From: a bacterium
GTDB taxonomy: Bacteria; Actinomycetota; Acidimicrobiia; Acidimicrobiales; Bin134
Direction of reading: 5' to 3'
Length of the DNA: 64,000 nucleotides
Assembly: GCA_028819295.1 (NCBI GenBank)
Contig: JAPPMA010000070.1
Span: forward strand, 18,070 to 82,069
This document shows positions 1 to 7,609 of this stretch, one piece after another (position 1 is the stretch's first letter; each line of letters opens with the position of its first letter). Made by a program: the position numbers and the translations under genes. The notes under the pieces are model-generated. The model had not been told where the DNA came from. It worked only from the letters and a program-made list of their open reading frames with translations, and searched no databases.

Positions 1-96
1 GCCCCTATTGTGCGCTGGGCGGCTTGTTAGTGTGTTGTGCGCCCCTATTGTGCGCTGGGCGGCTTGTTAGTGTGTTGTGCGCCCCTATTGTGCGCG
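1..96. repeat. 40-bp tandem repeat, about 2.4 copies, upstream of an AAA+ gene
   Basis: A 40-bp unit starting GCCCCTATTGTGCGCTGGGC occurs exactly twice (1-40 and 41-80) and again partially at 81-96. Inside it the octamer TTGTGCGC appears at 8, 35, 48, 75 and 88, giving alternating spacings of 27 and 13 bp. The array ends 13 bp before the start codon of the ATPase gene, so it sits where a promoter or operator would be. It continues off the left edge, so its true length is unknown. Autoregulation, or an iteron-like protein-binding array, is inference. Confidence 0.85.
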
Positions 97-109
97 GTAG
101 GGTGGGGCG

Positions 110-1444
110 GTGAGTGCCCGCCCTCTCGCATCGACGGCGCCCAGCCCCAACCCCTTCTCGCCGGACTTCGGCCAGGTTCCCGACGCGCTCGTTGGACGCG
201 ACGACCTCCTCGCCGACCTCTATGAGGGGCTGGACGCCGGGCCCGGCGACAGCCGCTACACCAGCATCCTGCTGGGGGTGCGCGGATCGGGCAAGACAGT
301 CGTGCTAACAGAGGCCGAGCGCCACGCGGCCTCCTGCGGCTGGATAGTGCTGTCTGTCGACGCCGGCACCAATGGGCTCTTGGACCGCATATCGCAGGCG
401 ATCAGGCAGACCCCCCGCAAATACGAGAGCCTCGACCTCGGCGGGCTGGGAGGCCGCCGGACGACAACGGGCGACAAGAGCCTGAAAGTCGGCCCCTACC
501 AGGAGAAGCGGTCCGAGCAGGAGGTCTCCGACCCCGACGCCGACATGGGTCTGCGGGAGGAACTGGCCCTGCTGGCCGAGAAAGCCCAGCAGGCCGGAAC
601 GTCCGTGCTGTTGACCGTCGACGAGCTCCACTGCGCCGACAGGGACGAGGCCCGCAGGCTGTCGAACTACATACAGCACATCACCAAACGGTCCCAGCGC
701 CCGCTGGCGTTCATCGGCGCAGGCCTGCTGGAAATGCGCTACACCCTCATGGAGGACAAGAGAATCACCTTCTTCCGCAGATGCAACCGGCACGAGATGC
801 CGCCGCTGGACTTCGCCGACGCGTACAAGGGCCTCCGCTTCCCGATCCTCGACGCGGGAGGGTCGGTCACCGAACCGGCCCTGGAGCAGGCGGCCGCCGC
901 GGTCGGCGACCTCCCCTACACGCTGCAAGTGGTCGGACACACGGCATGGGCGCTCGCCGACGCCCCCGGACGGGAAATCGACGGCCACGCCGTCAGCCGG
1001 GCAGTGGCCATCGCAGAGAGGACCGTGGACGAGAACATCAGCGAACCGGCCTTCCACGAGCTCGCTGAAACCGAGCAGGAATACCTCGCCGCGCTGGCCG
1101 CGCTCGGCGGCAGCGGCACCATGGCGGAAATCGCCGGCCGGGCGGGGACAACCCCCAAAGCCGCCGCCAAGACGCACCGCAGGCTCGACCTGTCGGGATA
1201 CACGCGCCGAGACGACGGCGGAACCGTCACCCTCACCGGCCTCGTGCCGGCAAGGGTGATAGCCCGAAACGCTCCCGGCGGCGGCCCCGACCCCTCAGAC
1301 GGGCAACCCCGCACCGCACGCCCGGCCACCGCAGGCCCGACTCCTCCGACGCCCAAACGAGCCGCCTGCCGCAAATGGATGCCCCGCGCCAGGGCATACT
1401 GCACGCAGCCCCGCGACCACTCGGGGCGATGCCGCTCGAAGTGA
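110..1444 (+). CDS. AAA+ ATPase (Orc/Cdc6-like ATP-binding protein) with Cys/His tail, copy 1
   Basis: This 444-residue P-loop ATPase has Walker A GVRGSGKT (residues 56-63), Walker B VLLTVDE (166-172) and a winged-helix-like C-terminal half. It opens with the NPFSPDFG...LVGR signature of bacterial Orc/Cdc6-like ATPases. The last 25 residues form a separate tail with C420, C431, H437 and C441 (C-x10-C-x5-H-x3-C) around a WMPRA motif, possibly a small zinc finger. The GTG start at 110 lies just after the tandem repeat. Two homologues follow at 1701-3005 (minus) and 3077-4294 (plus). The family is a nucleotide-driven switch; the biological role here is unknown. Confidence 0.8.
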   Translation: MSARPLASTAPSPNPFSPDFGQVPDALVGRDDLLADLYEGLDAGPGDSRYTSILLGVRGSGKTVVLTEAERHAASCGWIVLSVDAGTNGLLDRISQAIRQTPRKYESLDLGGLGGRRTTTGDKSLKVGPYQEKRSEQEVSDPDADMGLREELALLAEKAQQAGTSVLLTVDELHCADRDEARRLSNYIQHITKRSQRPLAFIGAGLLEMRYTLMEDKRITFFRRCNRHEMPPLDFADAYKGLRFPILDAGGSVTEPALEQAAAAVGDLPYTLQVVGHTAWALADAPGREIDGHAVSRAVAIAERTVDENISEPAFHELAETEQEYLAALAALGGSGTMAEIAGRAGTTPKAAAKTHRRLDLSGYTRRDDGGTVTLTGLVPARVIARNAPGGGPDPSDGQPRTARPATAGPTPPTPKRAACRKWMPRARAYCTQPRDHSGRCRSK

Positions 1445-1458
1445 CAGAACCAGAGCAG

Positions 1459-1555
1459 AACGGCCGCACCATCGCCAACCTCTGCACAATAGACGACCTC
1501 GGGCACAGGCCCCGCCGACGACCAGGCCCAAGGCAACGCCGACTGCGCCGACTAA
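1459..1555 (+). pseudogene. Short GLUG-repeat surface protein remnant
   Basis: Immediately after the first ATPase gene, 1459-1482 reads NGRTIANL, the core of a GLUG repeat, in the same frame as the ATPase. A second frame (1499-1555) reads SGTGPADDQAQGNADCAD and then stops, like the end of a secreted repeat protein. The same NGRTIANL peptide occurs after the third ATPase copy at about 4341. No intact gene is present, so this is a decayed fragment. The GLUG assignment rests on eight residues here and is supported mainly by the longer copy downstream. Confidence 0.45.
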
Positions 1556-1700
1556 CAACCCGCCCACCGCCAACAGCGCGCAGAGCCCCGGAGGTGGCCG
1601 CGCTGTCGCAAGAGCGCCCACCTCCAATGCACAAGCACCTGTGGGCCCGCGCTCCACGGGATCGGCCCAGCGATTTGAAGGCCCATAGAATCGGGCCGGC

Positions 1701-3005
1701 CTATCTCCTCGACCTGTGACCACCCTTGTGGCCCCGGGCAAGCACGCATTTTGCCCTTGCCCGAGGCATATAGGCATTACAGGCGCCGGTGCTCTCATCT
1801 GGGGAAAGCGAGGCCGGATCGATATTGCCCAGATCGTATTCGGCCTCGCTGGCGGCAAGGCCTTGGACCGCCTCGGCTGTGAGCACACCTGCCAGCTGCA
1901 CTTTGCCCCCGTTTGTGCGATGCACATGGCCTGCGGCGGCGAGCCGACGCTCTGCTCGGGCCAGGCTGCGGCTGCTCGATTCTGGGAGTCGGCGAGCGAT
2001 GTCGCGAGGCGCACCCGTTCCCCCGCATGCTGACAATGCCTTGAGGAAGGACTGATCGGTTTCCCCGAGGTCGTGCCACATCGGAGAAATGACCTTCTCG
2101 GCCATGTCTTGACCGGCCATCTCTACCGCCATCTCCGCGGCTCTGGCGTCGATGGGCCTTTCTGGCGACCCGGACAGATCCCAGGCGTGATGCCCAATGC
2201 TTTGAAGCTTGTAGGGCAGCCCGTCGGCTGCGGCAGCCGCCATCAGCCGAAGGGCATCGTCGTGGACCTCGCCGTCGGACTCCTCTACCGTGAGGCGCAA
2301 ACACCGCCAAGCGTCATCATGGTTGATCGACGGCATCCCATCCCTGAAGCACCTGTGGAAGAACGTCATCTTCTTGTCTTCCAAGATGGTGTAGGCCATC
2401 TCGGGGAGGCCGGCTCCCACGAATGCCAGAGGGAGTTCTTTGATCTTGGTGATGTCCTGGATGTCGGAGGCCAGCCGGCGCAGTTCCTCCCTGTCGCCGG
2501 CGTGCATTTCATCCACCGTGAGCAGCACGGCAGAGCCCTGGTCCGCAGCCCATGAGCTCAGGGTCTCCAAGTAGTACCCGAGGCTCCATCGGGGACGCTG
2601 CTCTGGCATATCCTGCCAATTGATGCCAACCGGCCCAAGTGTGAGTCCAGCCAGCCTCCGGTCCCGGCGAGGGACCGGGGTCTTTGACGGGTCGGCTGCC
2701 TCGTAGCGTTCCCTGGCGTCGGCGATGCACGACGAGATGCGCCCCAGCAGCCCCGGCGTGGCTGCGTCAACGTCGAGCACAAGTAGTCCGCTGAAGGCGG
2801 CTTGCTCTCTGACCTCCGCGAGAATAGTGGTCTTGCCCGAACCGCGTTGGCCTAGAAGCAGCCTTGTGAATCCCTGGTCACCTGGACCGATGTACAAGGA
2901 TCGTCCAATGCTCTCCAAGAGCGACTGCCTGCCGACTAGCAGGGCAGGCCTCCGCCCGAAGTCGGGCGTAAACGGATTGGGGAGAAAGCTGGAGTGGTCC
3001 TCCAT
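1701..3005 (-). CDS. AAA+ ATPase (Orc/Cdc6-like) with Cys/His tail, copy 2
   Basis: This 434-residue paralogue of the gene at 110 is encoded on the opposite strand. It keeps the NPFTPDFG opening, Walker A GQRGSGKT (52-59), a Walker B strand VLLTVDEMH and the AFVGAGLPEM sensor-like segment. Its tail is C409-x10-C420-x5-H426-x3-H430, so the fourth ligand is His where the other copies have Cys. That is the swap expected between CCHC and CCHH zinc sites. The ATG at 3005 faces the 20-bp repeats at 3035-3094. It appears intact. Function is unknown; the tail as a zinc site is inferred. Confidence 0.8.
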   Translation of the reverse strand: MEDHSSFLPNPFTPDFGRRPALLVGRQSLLESIGRSLYIGPGDQGFTRLLLGQRGSGKTTILAEVREQAAFSGLLVLDVDAATPGLLGRISSCIADARERYEAADPSKTPVPRRDRRLAGLTLGPVGINWQDMPEQRPRWSLGYYLETLSSWAADQGSAVLLTVDEMHAGDREELRRLASDIQDITKIKELPLAFVGAGLPEMAYTILEDKKMTFFHRCFRDGMPSINHDDAWRCLRLTVEESDGEVHDDALRLMAAAAADGLPYKLQSIGHHAWDLSGSPERPIDARAAEMAVEMAGQDMAEKVISPMWHDLGETDQSFLKALSACGGTGAPRDIARRLPESSSRSLARAERRLAAAGHVHRTNGGKVQLAGVLTAEAVQGLAASEAEYDLGNIDPASLSPDESTGACNAYMPRARAKCVLARGHKGGHRSRR

Positions 3006-3034
3006 GCCCTTACCTTACCCCGATTAGCTGCATC

Positions 3035-3094
3035 AGATGTCCGCACTACGCATTAATTGTCCGCACTACGCATTAGATGTCCGCATTATGTATC
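3035..3094. repeat. Three 20-bp iteron-like direct repeats between divergent AAA+ genes
   Basis: Units at 3035-3054, 3055-3074 and 3075-3094 share TGTCCGCACTACGCATT; the third is degenerate. They occupy the 70-bp gap between the divergent ATPase copies 2 and 3. The core TGTCCGC differs by one base from the TGTGCGC that recurs in the 40-bp repeat before copy 1, so all three ATPase genes have a related repeated element upstream. The even 20-bp spacing (about two helical turns) fits cooperative protein binding on one DNA face. Function as operator or origin is inference. Confidence 0.8.
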
Positions 3095-4294
3095 GAGCCC
3101 GATAAACAGCCTGGGCCGCGGAGCACCGCCGACTGCTCGGCCGCGGGCCTGCGGGGGCCGGGTCTTGTAGGCGCAGTCCGCGGGGAGCTGTCCTGTGTGC
3201 AGTCCGTAGCGCTGCTCCCGCGCGACGGTGTGCACAGGAGCCAGGCCGCGCGCGGGCATGCAACCCCGGGCTTGGACGAGTTGGCCGGCGCCAAGTCGAA
3301 GGAGCGCAGGAGAGGCGTCAAGGTGGGCCCGTACCAGGCGGGTTGGGCCGAGACGGAGTTGTTCGATCCCGCTGTCGACATGGGGTTACGGGAGCGGCTC
3401 ACCGTGATGGCCAGAGCTGCCCAGCGGGCGGGCTCGGCCGTGTTGCTCACTTTGGACGAACTGCACAGCGCCGACAGGGACGAGGCCCGACGACTGGCCA
3501 GCGATATCCAGCACATCACCAAGAAGGGCCGTTTGCCGCTGGCGTTCGTGGGCGCCGGGCTGTTGGAGATGAAATACACGCTGATGGAGGGGAAGAAGAA
3601 CACCTTCTTCAAACGGTGCCACTCCTGCGACATGCCCCCTCTGACCTACCCCGATGCACTCCAGGGGATTCGCTTCCCGATCGAGGAGACGGGCGGGACA
3701 ATCGCAGGCACTGCTCTGCGGAGCGCTGCTTCCGCTGTCGACGGCTCTCCCTACAAGATGCAGCTTATAGGGCACGCAGCCTGGAAAACGGCGAATGCGC
3801 CCGTAGGCGAGGTTGACGACTTCGCCGTCGAGCTGGCCATAGAGTCCGCAGAGGACACGATGTTGAGGAACATCAGCGAACCGGCGTTCTACGACCTCTC
3901 GAACGACGAGCAGGAATACCTGGTGTCGCTGGTCTCGCTGGGAGAAAGAGGCACGACCAGGGCGATCGCCGGAATGACGGGAATTGGCGAGAGGGAGACC
4001 CGGAGAACAGCCCGCAGGCTTGAATTGGCCGGATACATCGTCAGAGACCAGCGCGGTCCGCCCGCGCTGACCAATCTCGTGCCGAGAAGCGTGATAGCCG
4101 ACGAGGGCGGCTTGGACATAGGCGAACACAGTCCGGCGACCGCAGAAGGGCTCGCCGGGAGCGCGGATCCCCCCCACTTGGCAGACCGGGGCCCGCGTCC
4201 GGCATCCTGGCCGAACTGCCGGCGGTGGATGCCCCGAGCGGAGGCATACTGCGTGCTGCCTCGCGACCACTCCGGCAGATGCCGCTCGCGATAA
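3077..4294 (+). pseudogene. AAA+ ATPase paralogue lacking its P-loop, copy 3
   Basis: From about 3322 (VKVGPYQ) to the end this matches copy 1 closely, including Walker B VLLTLDELH, AFVGAGLLEM and the tail C381-x10-C392-x5-H398-x3-C402. The first 80 or so residues do not match: there is no NPF opening and no Walker A. The nominal ATG at 3077 falls inside the repeat array, so it is doubtful. I read this as a 5'-deleted copy, though a shortened protein starting at an internal ATG such as 3379 could be made and act with an intact partner. The downstream coding sequence is uninterrupted, so decay is recent or the remainder is still selected. Confidence 0.65.
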
Positions 4295-4319
4295 GCCGCA
4301 GCGACATTCGCGGGCTCGG

Positions 4320-4962
4320 ATGTTCACAGCCGTGTTCGAGGGCAACGGGCGCACGATCGCGAATCTGTATATCGACCGCCCGAACCGGAGGTATGTGGGC
4401 CTGTTCGGCACCATCGGTCCCGGCGGGCATGTGCGCAACTTCGGGCTGAGCGCGCCCAACTCCGACTGCCAGGTCAAGGGGTTCCGTCATGTGGGGCCGC
4501 TTGCCGGTAAGGCTGGCGGGGGCCGCTGGCAGGGTGGGGGTCGTGTCAGCGGCCTATGCGACCGGCGACGTGACCGGCATACAGTCCGTGGGCGGTTTGA
4601 CGGGCTGGAGGCCCGACTCCAGGCGACCGACCAAAGAACCGCCGCCAACCCCGCCGAACCGCCAGGCCACACCGTCGATGCCCAGGTGGTGGCCAAAGTG
4701 CGGGCGCTGGCCTCCCAGACCCAGCACGGCACATCCCACGTCAACCGCTGGAACCGGGTGCTCGTCGCGTTCGGCGAACACGACGGCACCGGCATCACCG
4801 ACGGGCCCATGACCGCCGCTCAGGCCCAGCACATGGCGAACACCCACAGCAGCACCCACACACGCCGCCACCGCTGCCATCGGAGCAACCCGACAACTAG
4901 TGGTGTACGCAACAGGTGCCGCCAACTACAACGCCAAAGGCACCGCCACCATCACCGAATAA
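4320..4962 (+). pseudogene. Frameshifted remnant of a GLUG-repeat surface adhesin
   Basis: The frame at 4320 encodes a clear GLUG unit (VFEGNGRTIANLYIDRP, then YVGLFGTIGPGG and VRNFGL). The next GLUG unit (SAAYATGDVTGIQSVGGLTG) continues in another frame from about 4545. The first frame then resumes with VVAKVRALASQTQHGTSHV and FGEHDGTGITDGPMTAAQAQ, a segment typical of large calcium-type adhesins. The end, GAANYNAKGTATITE and a TAA at 4960-4962, lies in yet another frame. At least two or three frameshifts therefore break it. It fills the whole gap between the third ATPase and the next gene; I see nothing else in 4963-5019. Confidence 0.65.
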
Positions 4963-5019
4963 CGACCGGTCGGCTGTTCAGCGTCCCTGCGCGGGACTAT
5001 TCCGTATTTCAGCGCTCCC

Positions 5020-5922
5020 TTAGAAGCGCCCGCCTCCGAAACCTCCCCCGCCGAGACCTCCGCCGCCGAAACCCCGCATGAGGGGGCCTTGGGACCTCTC
5101 GTTGAAGACATCGTTCATGCCGGAGTTCTCGAAGCCCATGGGCACTTGGCCGGTGGTGGCGTAGATGTAGAGGGCCATCTGGAAGATGGCGGTGAGCGTG
5201 CTGATCACCACCGACACCAGGGCGATCCATCCAAAGCCGATGACCGCGCCGATCACCGCCCCGAGGCCGCTCGCCGATGCTCCCAGGGCGAATATGAGGA
5301 TTCCGGGAATGGCGGCCACCAGTCCGATGATGCCGAACCCTACTTGGGCGATCAGATTCTCCCCCCATGTATGGCGCAGCAGTTCGCCCGATCGCCTCAG
5401 CGAGTTGAACGGTCCTGTCTGCTCAACCACCAGTATGGGCACCACCAGGAAAGTGAGGACCCCCCAGGCCATGTCGAGAAGGCTGCCGAGAATCCGGGTG
5501 ACGATGTTGTCTGAGCTCTGGATGGCCCGCAGGATCATGCCGACGGTCAGGGCCAGAATCGCCCACGGCACGATCACGTGCAGTCGGGAGAATGCCCCCT
5601 TGATGGCGCTGGAGATGGTGGGGTCGCCGCCGCTGAACCGCTCCCGGGCCCCCGACACCACCGCGGCGTTGAAGAAGACGGTGATGACGGTGATGGCCAA
5701 CAAGATGATGATTCCGCCGATCCACAGCATGGGCTCGCCCCCGGCGCTGCCGTCGCCGTCGTCAATCCCGTCGGTTGACAGCCAGATGGGTATGCCGATG
5801 GCTGCAACCACCACCAGCGAAGCCAGCGCCCCCAGTATCGGCAGGACGGCCAGCTCCCGATCATGTTGCAAAACCGCCCATGAGGCTTTGGCGGTGTCCA
5901 TTGTCCGGCGAAATCGACCCAT
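5020..5922 (-). CDS. DUF6159-like integral membrane protein
   Basis: This 300-residue protein has about six hydrophobic segments (for example LPILGALASLVVVAAIGIP, MLWIGGIIILLAITVITV and several pairs toward the C-terminus). It ends in a glycine/phenylalanine-rich tail (GFGGGGLGGGGFGGGRF). The opening RFRRTMDTAKASWAVL and the PFNSLRRSGELLRHTWGE segment resemble the DUF6159 membrane family. The frame stays open far upstream on this strand, but that part is antisense to the next gene; the ATG at 5922 matches the family's normal N-terminus. No function is known. It sits alone, 53 bp after the UGSC partner gene on the same strand. Confidence 0.75.
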   Translation of the reverse strand: MGRFRRTMDTAKASWAVLQHDRELAVLPILGALASLVVVAAIGIPIWLSTDGIDDGDGSAGGEPMLWIGGIIILLAITVITVFFNAAVVSGARERFSGGDPTISSAIKGAFSRLHVIVPWAILALTVGMILRAIQSSDNIVTRILGSLLDMAWGVLTFLVVPILVVEQTGPFNSLRRSGELLRHTWGENLIAQVGFGIIGLVAAIPGILIFALGASASGLGAVIGAVIGFGWIALVSVVISTLTAIFQMALYIYATTGQVPMGFENSGMNDVFNERSQGPLMRGFGGGGLGGGGFGGGRF

Positions 5923-5975
5923 GAGGACAACGTTACCAGCGAATGGCGACGGTTTTGCGACGACGGAATCAGGGC

Positions 5976-7076
5976 CTATTGGCTGGCTTGTGCTAGCGGC
6001 ACTTCGCAGGCTTGATCGAGGTCGATCTCCGCGGTGATGTGGCCGTTGCCGTGGGGGCCGGCGCCCCAGGAGGGCATGACGGTGGAGTACAGCCCGGTGC
6101 CGCCGGCCACCATAACGAGCAGTGCCTCGGGGCTGCTGAGGGCGTGGACCGCCAACTCGGGGTCGTCGCCTTGGCTGCGCTGGTGGCGGTCGATGCCCGA
6201 GCCTCGGGCCCGCACTGTGGACAGTTCCGACCAGGAGCGCTTGGCCCGGTGGTGCAGCGCCTCGGCGATGGTGGCCCGGTCGTGGCCCACGTCGGCCAGG
6301 GCGATGGCGTGGTCGGGGTTGAGCACCAGCACCTGGGTGCCCCGGGCGAAATGGGTGTTGTTGGCGCCCAGCCCCGAGAGCGAGGCGGCCAGTGCGTTCA
6401 ACAGGTGGTCGGCGTACACCTCGGGGTCGTCGTCGGGGAAGCACAGCACCGAATGCGGCCCTTCGGTGCAGGCCACGGTGACCGTGCTCTGGTCGATGCC
6501 GTAGCCCAGCGAGGTGTGCAGCGGCGGGAAGGGGCTGGCCTCCTCGTCCTCGCCCAGGCAGAACGTGAACTTGCCGGGATGGCCGAGCAGCGCCATGTCG
6601 GAGGTGCCGGGACGCCCGCCGCCGATGTTGATCATGGCCAGGCGCACCGCCCGGCCGATGCTGGCGTTGGCCCGGTGCCCCGGTCCCAGGGCGCCGAATC
6701 CCGAGGCGATGCCGCAGGCGTCCACCGCCGGGCCGTTGACCACGAGCATCGGCCCCAGGTTGTGGGTGGTGGCCTGCACCTCGGTCATGTCCATCCGGGG
6801 GTCGCACACCGCCCGCACGGCCGCCGCCACTACCGGGAAGTGGTCGGGCAGACAGCCGGCCATCACCGCGGCGACAGCGGCCTTCTCCACGGTGGCCTCG
6901 CCCAGGTTGGGACCGAGCTGGCCCAGCGAGACATCGCCATCGAGGCCTGAGGCCAACACCATGCGCTCAACCCGGGCCGGGGTGGGGATCACCACCGGCA
7001 GCCCATCGGTGCAGCCCGCCTCGTGAAGCTGCTCGAGGGCAGCCTCCTCGGAGAGCGCGGTCAGCCGTTGGCTCAT
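5976..7076 (-). CDS. Conserved partner protein of the UGSC selenoprotein
   Basis: This 366-residue soluble protein overlaps the stop of the upstream UGSC selenoprotein gene in ATGA, so the two are translationally coupled. Conserved-looking segments include CTDGLPVVIPT near residue 22, EKAAVAAVMAGCLPDHFPVV, VQATTHNLGPMLVVNGP and GHPGKFTFC. The cysteines in the CTDG and AGCLPD motifs are the obvious candidates for redox or metal chemistry with the selenoprotein. I know this family only as an unannotated companion of UGSC proteins. Its reaction is unknown, and names such as thioredoxin for such proteins would not be supported by this sequence. Confidence 0.75.
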   Translation of the reverse strand: MSQRLTALSEEAALEQLHEAGCTDGLPVVIPTPARVERMVLASGLDGDVSLGQLGPNLGEATVEKAAVAAVMAGCLPDHFPVVAAAVRAVCDPRMDMTEVQATTHNLGPMLVVNGPAVDACGIASGFGALGPGHRANASIGRAVRLAMINIGGGRPGTSDMALLGHPGKFTFCLGEDEEASPFPPLHTSLGYGIDQSTVTVACTEGPHSVLCFPDDDPEVYADHLLNALAASLSGLGANNTHFARGTQVLVLNPDHAIALADVGHDRATIAEALHHRAKRSWSELSTVRARGSGIDRHQRSQGDDPELAVHALSSPEALLVMVAGGTGLYSTVMPSWGAGPHGNGHITAEIDLDQACEVPLAQASQ

Positions 7077-7597
7077 CCGGCGCCCAGCGCCTGGAGCACC
7101 TCGTCGGCGATGTCGTCGGCCACCATCTGTATGGCCTTCTCCCCGGTGCCGGCCACCGGGTGGGGGAGGATCACCCGGGGAATGTCGGGCATTCCCGCAG
7201 ACCGGGCCACGAATTCGCCCTGCGGTGAGAATTTCGTGGTCACCAGGGCCACCGCCGGCGTGTCGCGCCGGGCGGCCTTGATGGCGTCACGCACGGTGCC
7301 GCTGGTGCAGCTTCCTCAATGGCCGTAGGCGGCCACCACCGCGTCGCACGACTCGGTGATCTCGCCGATGAGCTGATCGTCGGCCACCATCGAGGCGTTG
7401 CCCTTGTTCCAGGCCCGCACTTCGAGGTCGGGGCGAACCCGGCGCAGGCTCTCTCCCACCGCGTCCAGGAACGGCGCCGAGTCGGGGAATCCGTTGGCGA
7501 GGAGCCCCACTGTGAGGGTTCCACCTCCCGCGGAGAGGTCATAGGGGGTCACCGGCTCGGCCGGTTCTGCCTTTGGGTCCAAGTATTCGATCGCCAT
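7073..7597 (-). CDS. UGSC-family selenoprotein (in-frame UGA read as selenocysteine)
   Basis: The reading frame from ATG 7597 runs through an in-frame TGA at 7318-7316 and continues to the stop at 7073-7075, giving 174 residues with the UGA at codon 94. The context is AAYGH-U-GSC-TSGTVRDAI, which is exactly the U-G-S-C motif that names the UGSC (seleno)protein family; Cys homologues carry CGSC. The halves make one continuous alpha/beta protein: a GLLANGFPDSAPFL segment before and PAVALVTTKFSPQGEF after the motif. A plain nonsense mutation is unlikely because the downstream half is clean and ends in an ATGA overlap with its partner. Selenocysteine insertion needs SelA, SelB, SelD and tRNA-Sec elsewhere in the genome. 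Function is presumed redox. Confidence 0.85.
7290..7315 (-). promoter_or_regulatory. Candidate SECIS region after the UGA codon
   Basis: Bacterial SECIS hairpins lie directly 3' of the UGA within the coding region. Here the mRNA segment 7309-7290 can form UGCAC/GUGCG (one G-U pair) around the 10-nt loop CAGCGGCACC. The loop begins about 11 nt past the UGA, a little closer than usual. The pairing was found by eye, not folded, so the exact structure is uncertain. Confidence 0.35.
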
Positions 7598-7609
7598 AGC
7601 TCTACGGTA

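Noticed and set aside
1-96. CRISPR array
   Set aside because: Units are directly abutting 40-bp repeats without unique spacers.
305-1177. 290-codon minus-strand frame over the first AAA+ gene
   Set aside because: Shadow of a well-supported plus-strand ATPase.
5923-6807. Upstream extension of the DUF6159-like gene
   Set aside because: It is in a shifted frame of the UGSC partner gene and encodes low-complexity Arg/Gly/Pro sequence; no family resemblance.
7073-7597. Reading the UGSC gene as two genes or a pseudogene
   Set aside because: The stop falls precisely on the U of UGSC, and both halves are conserved and operonic, so selenocysteine is the simpler reading.
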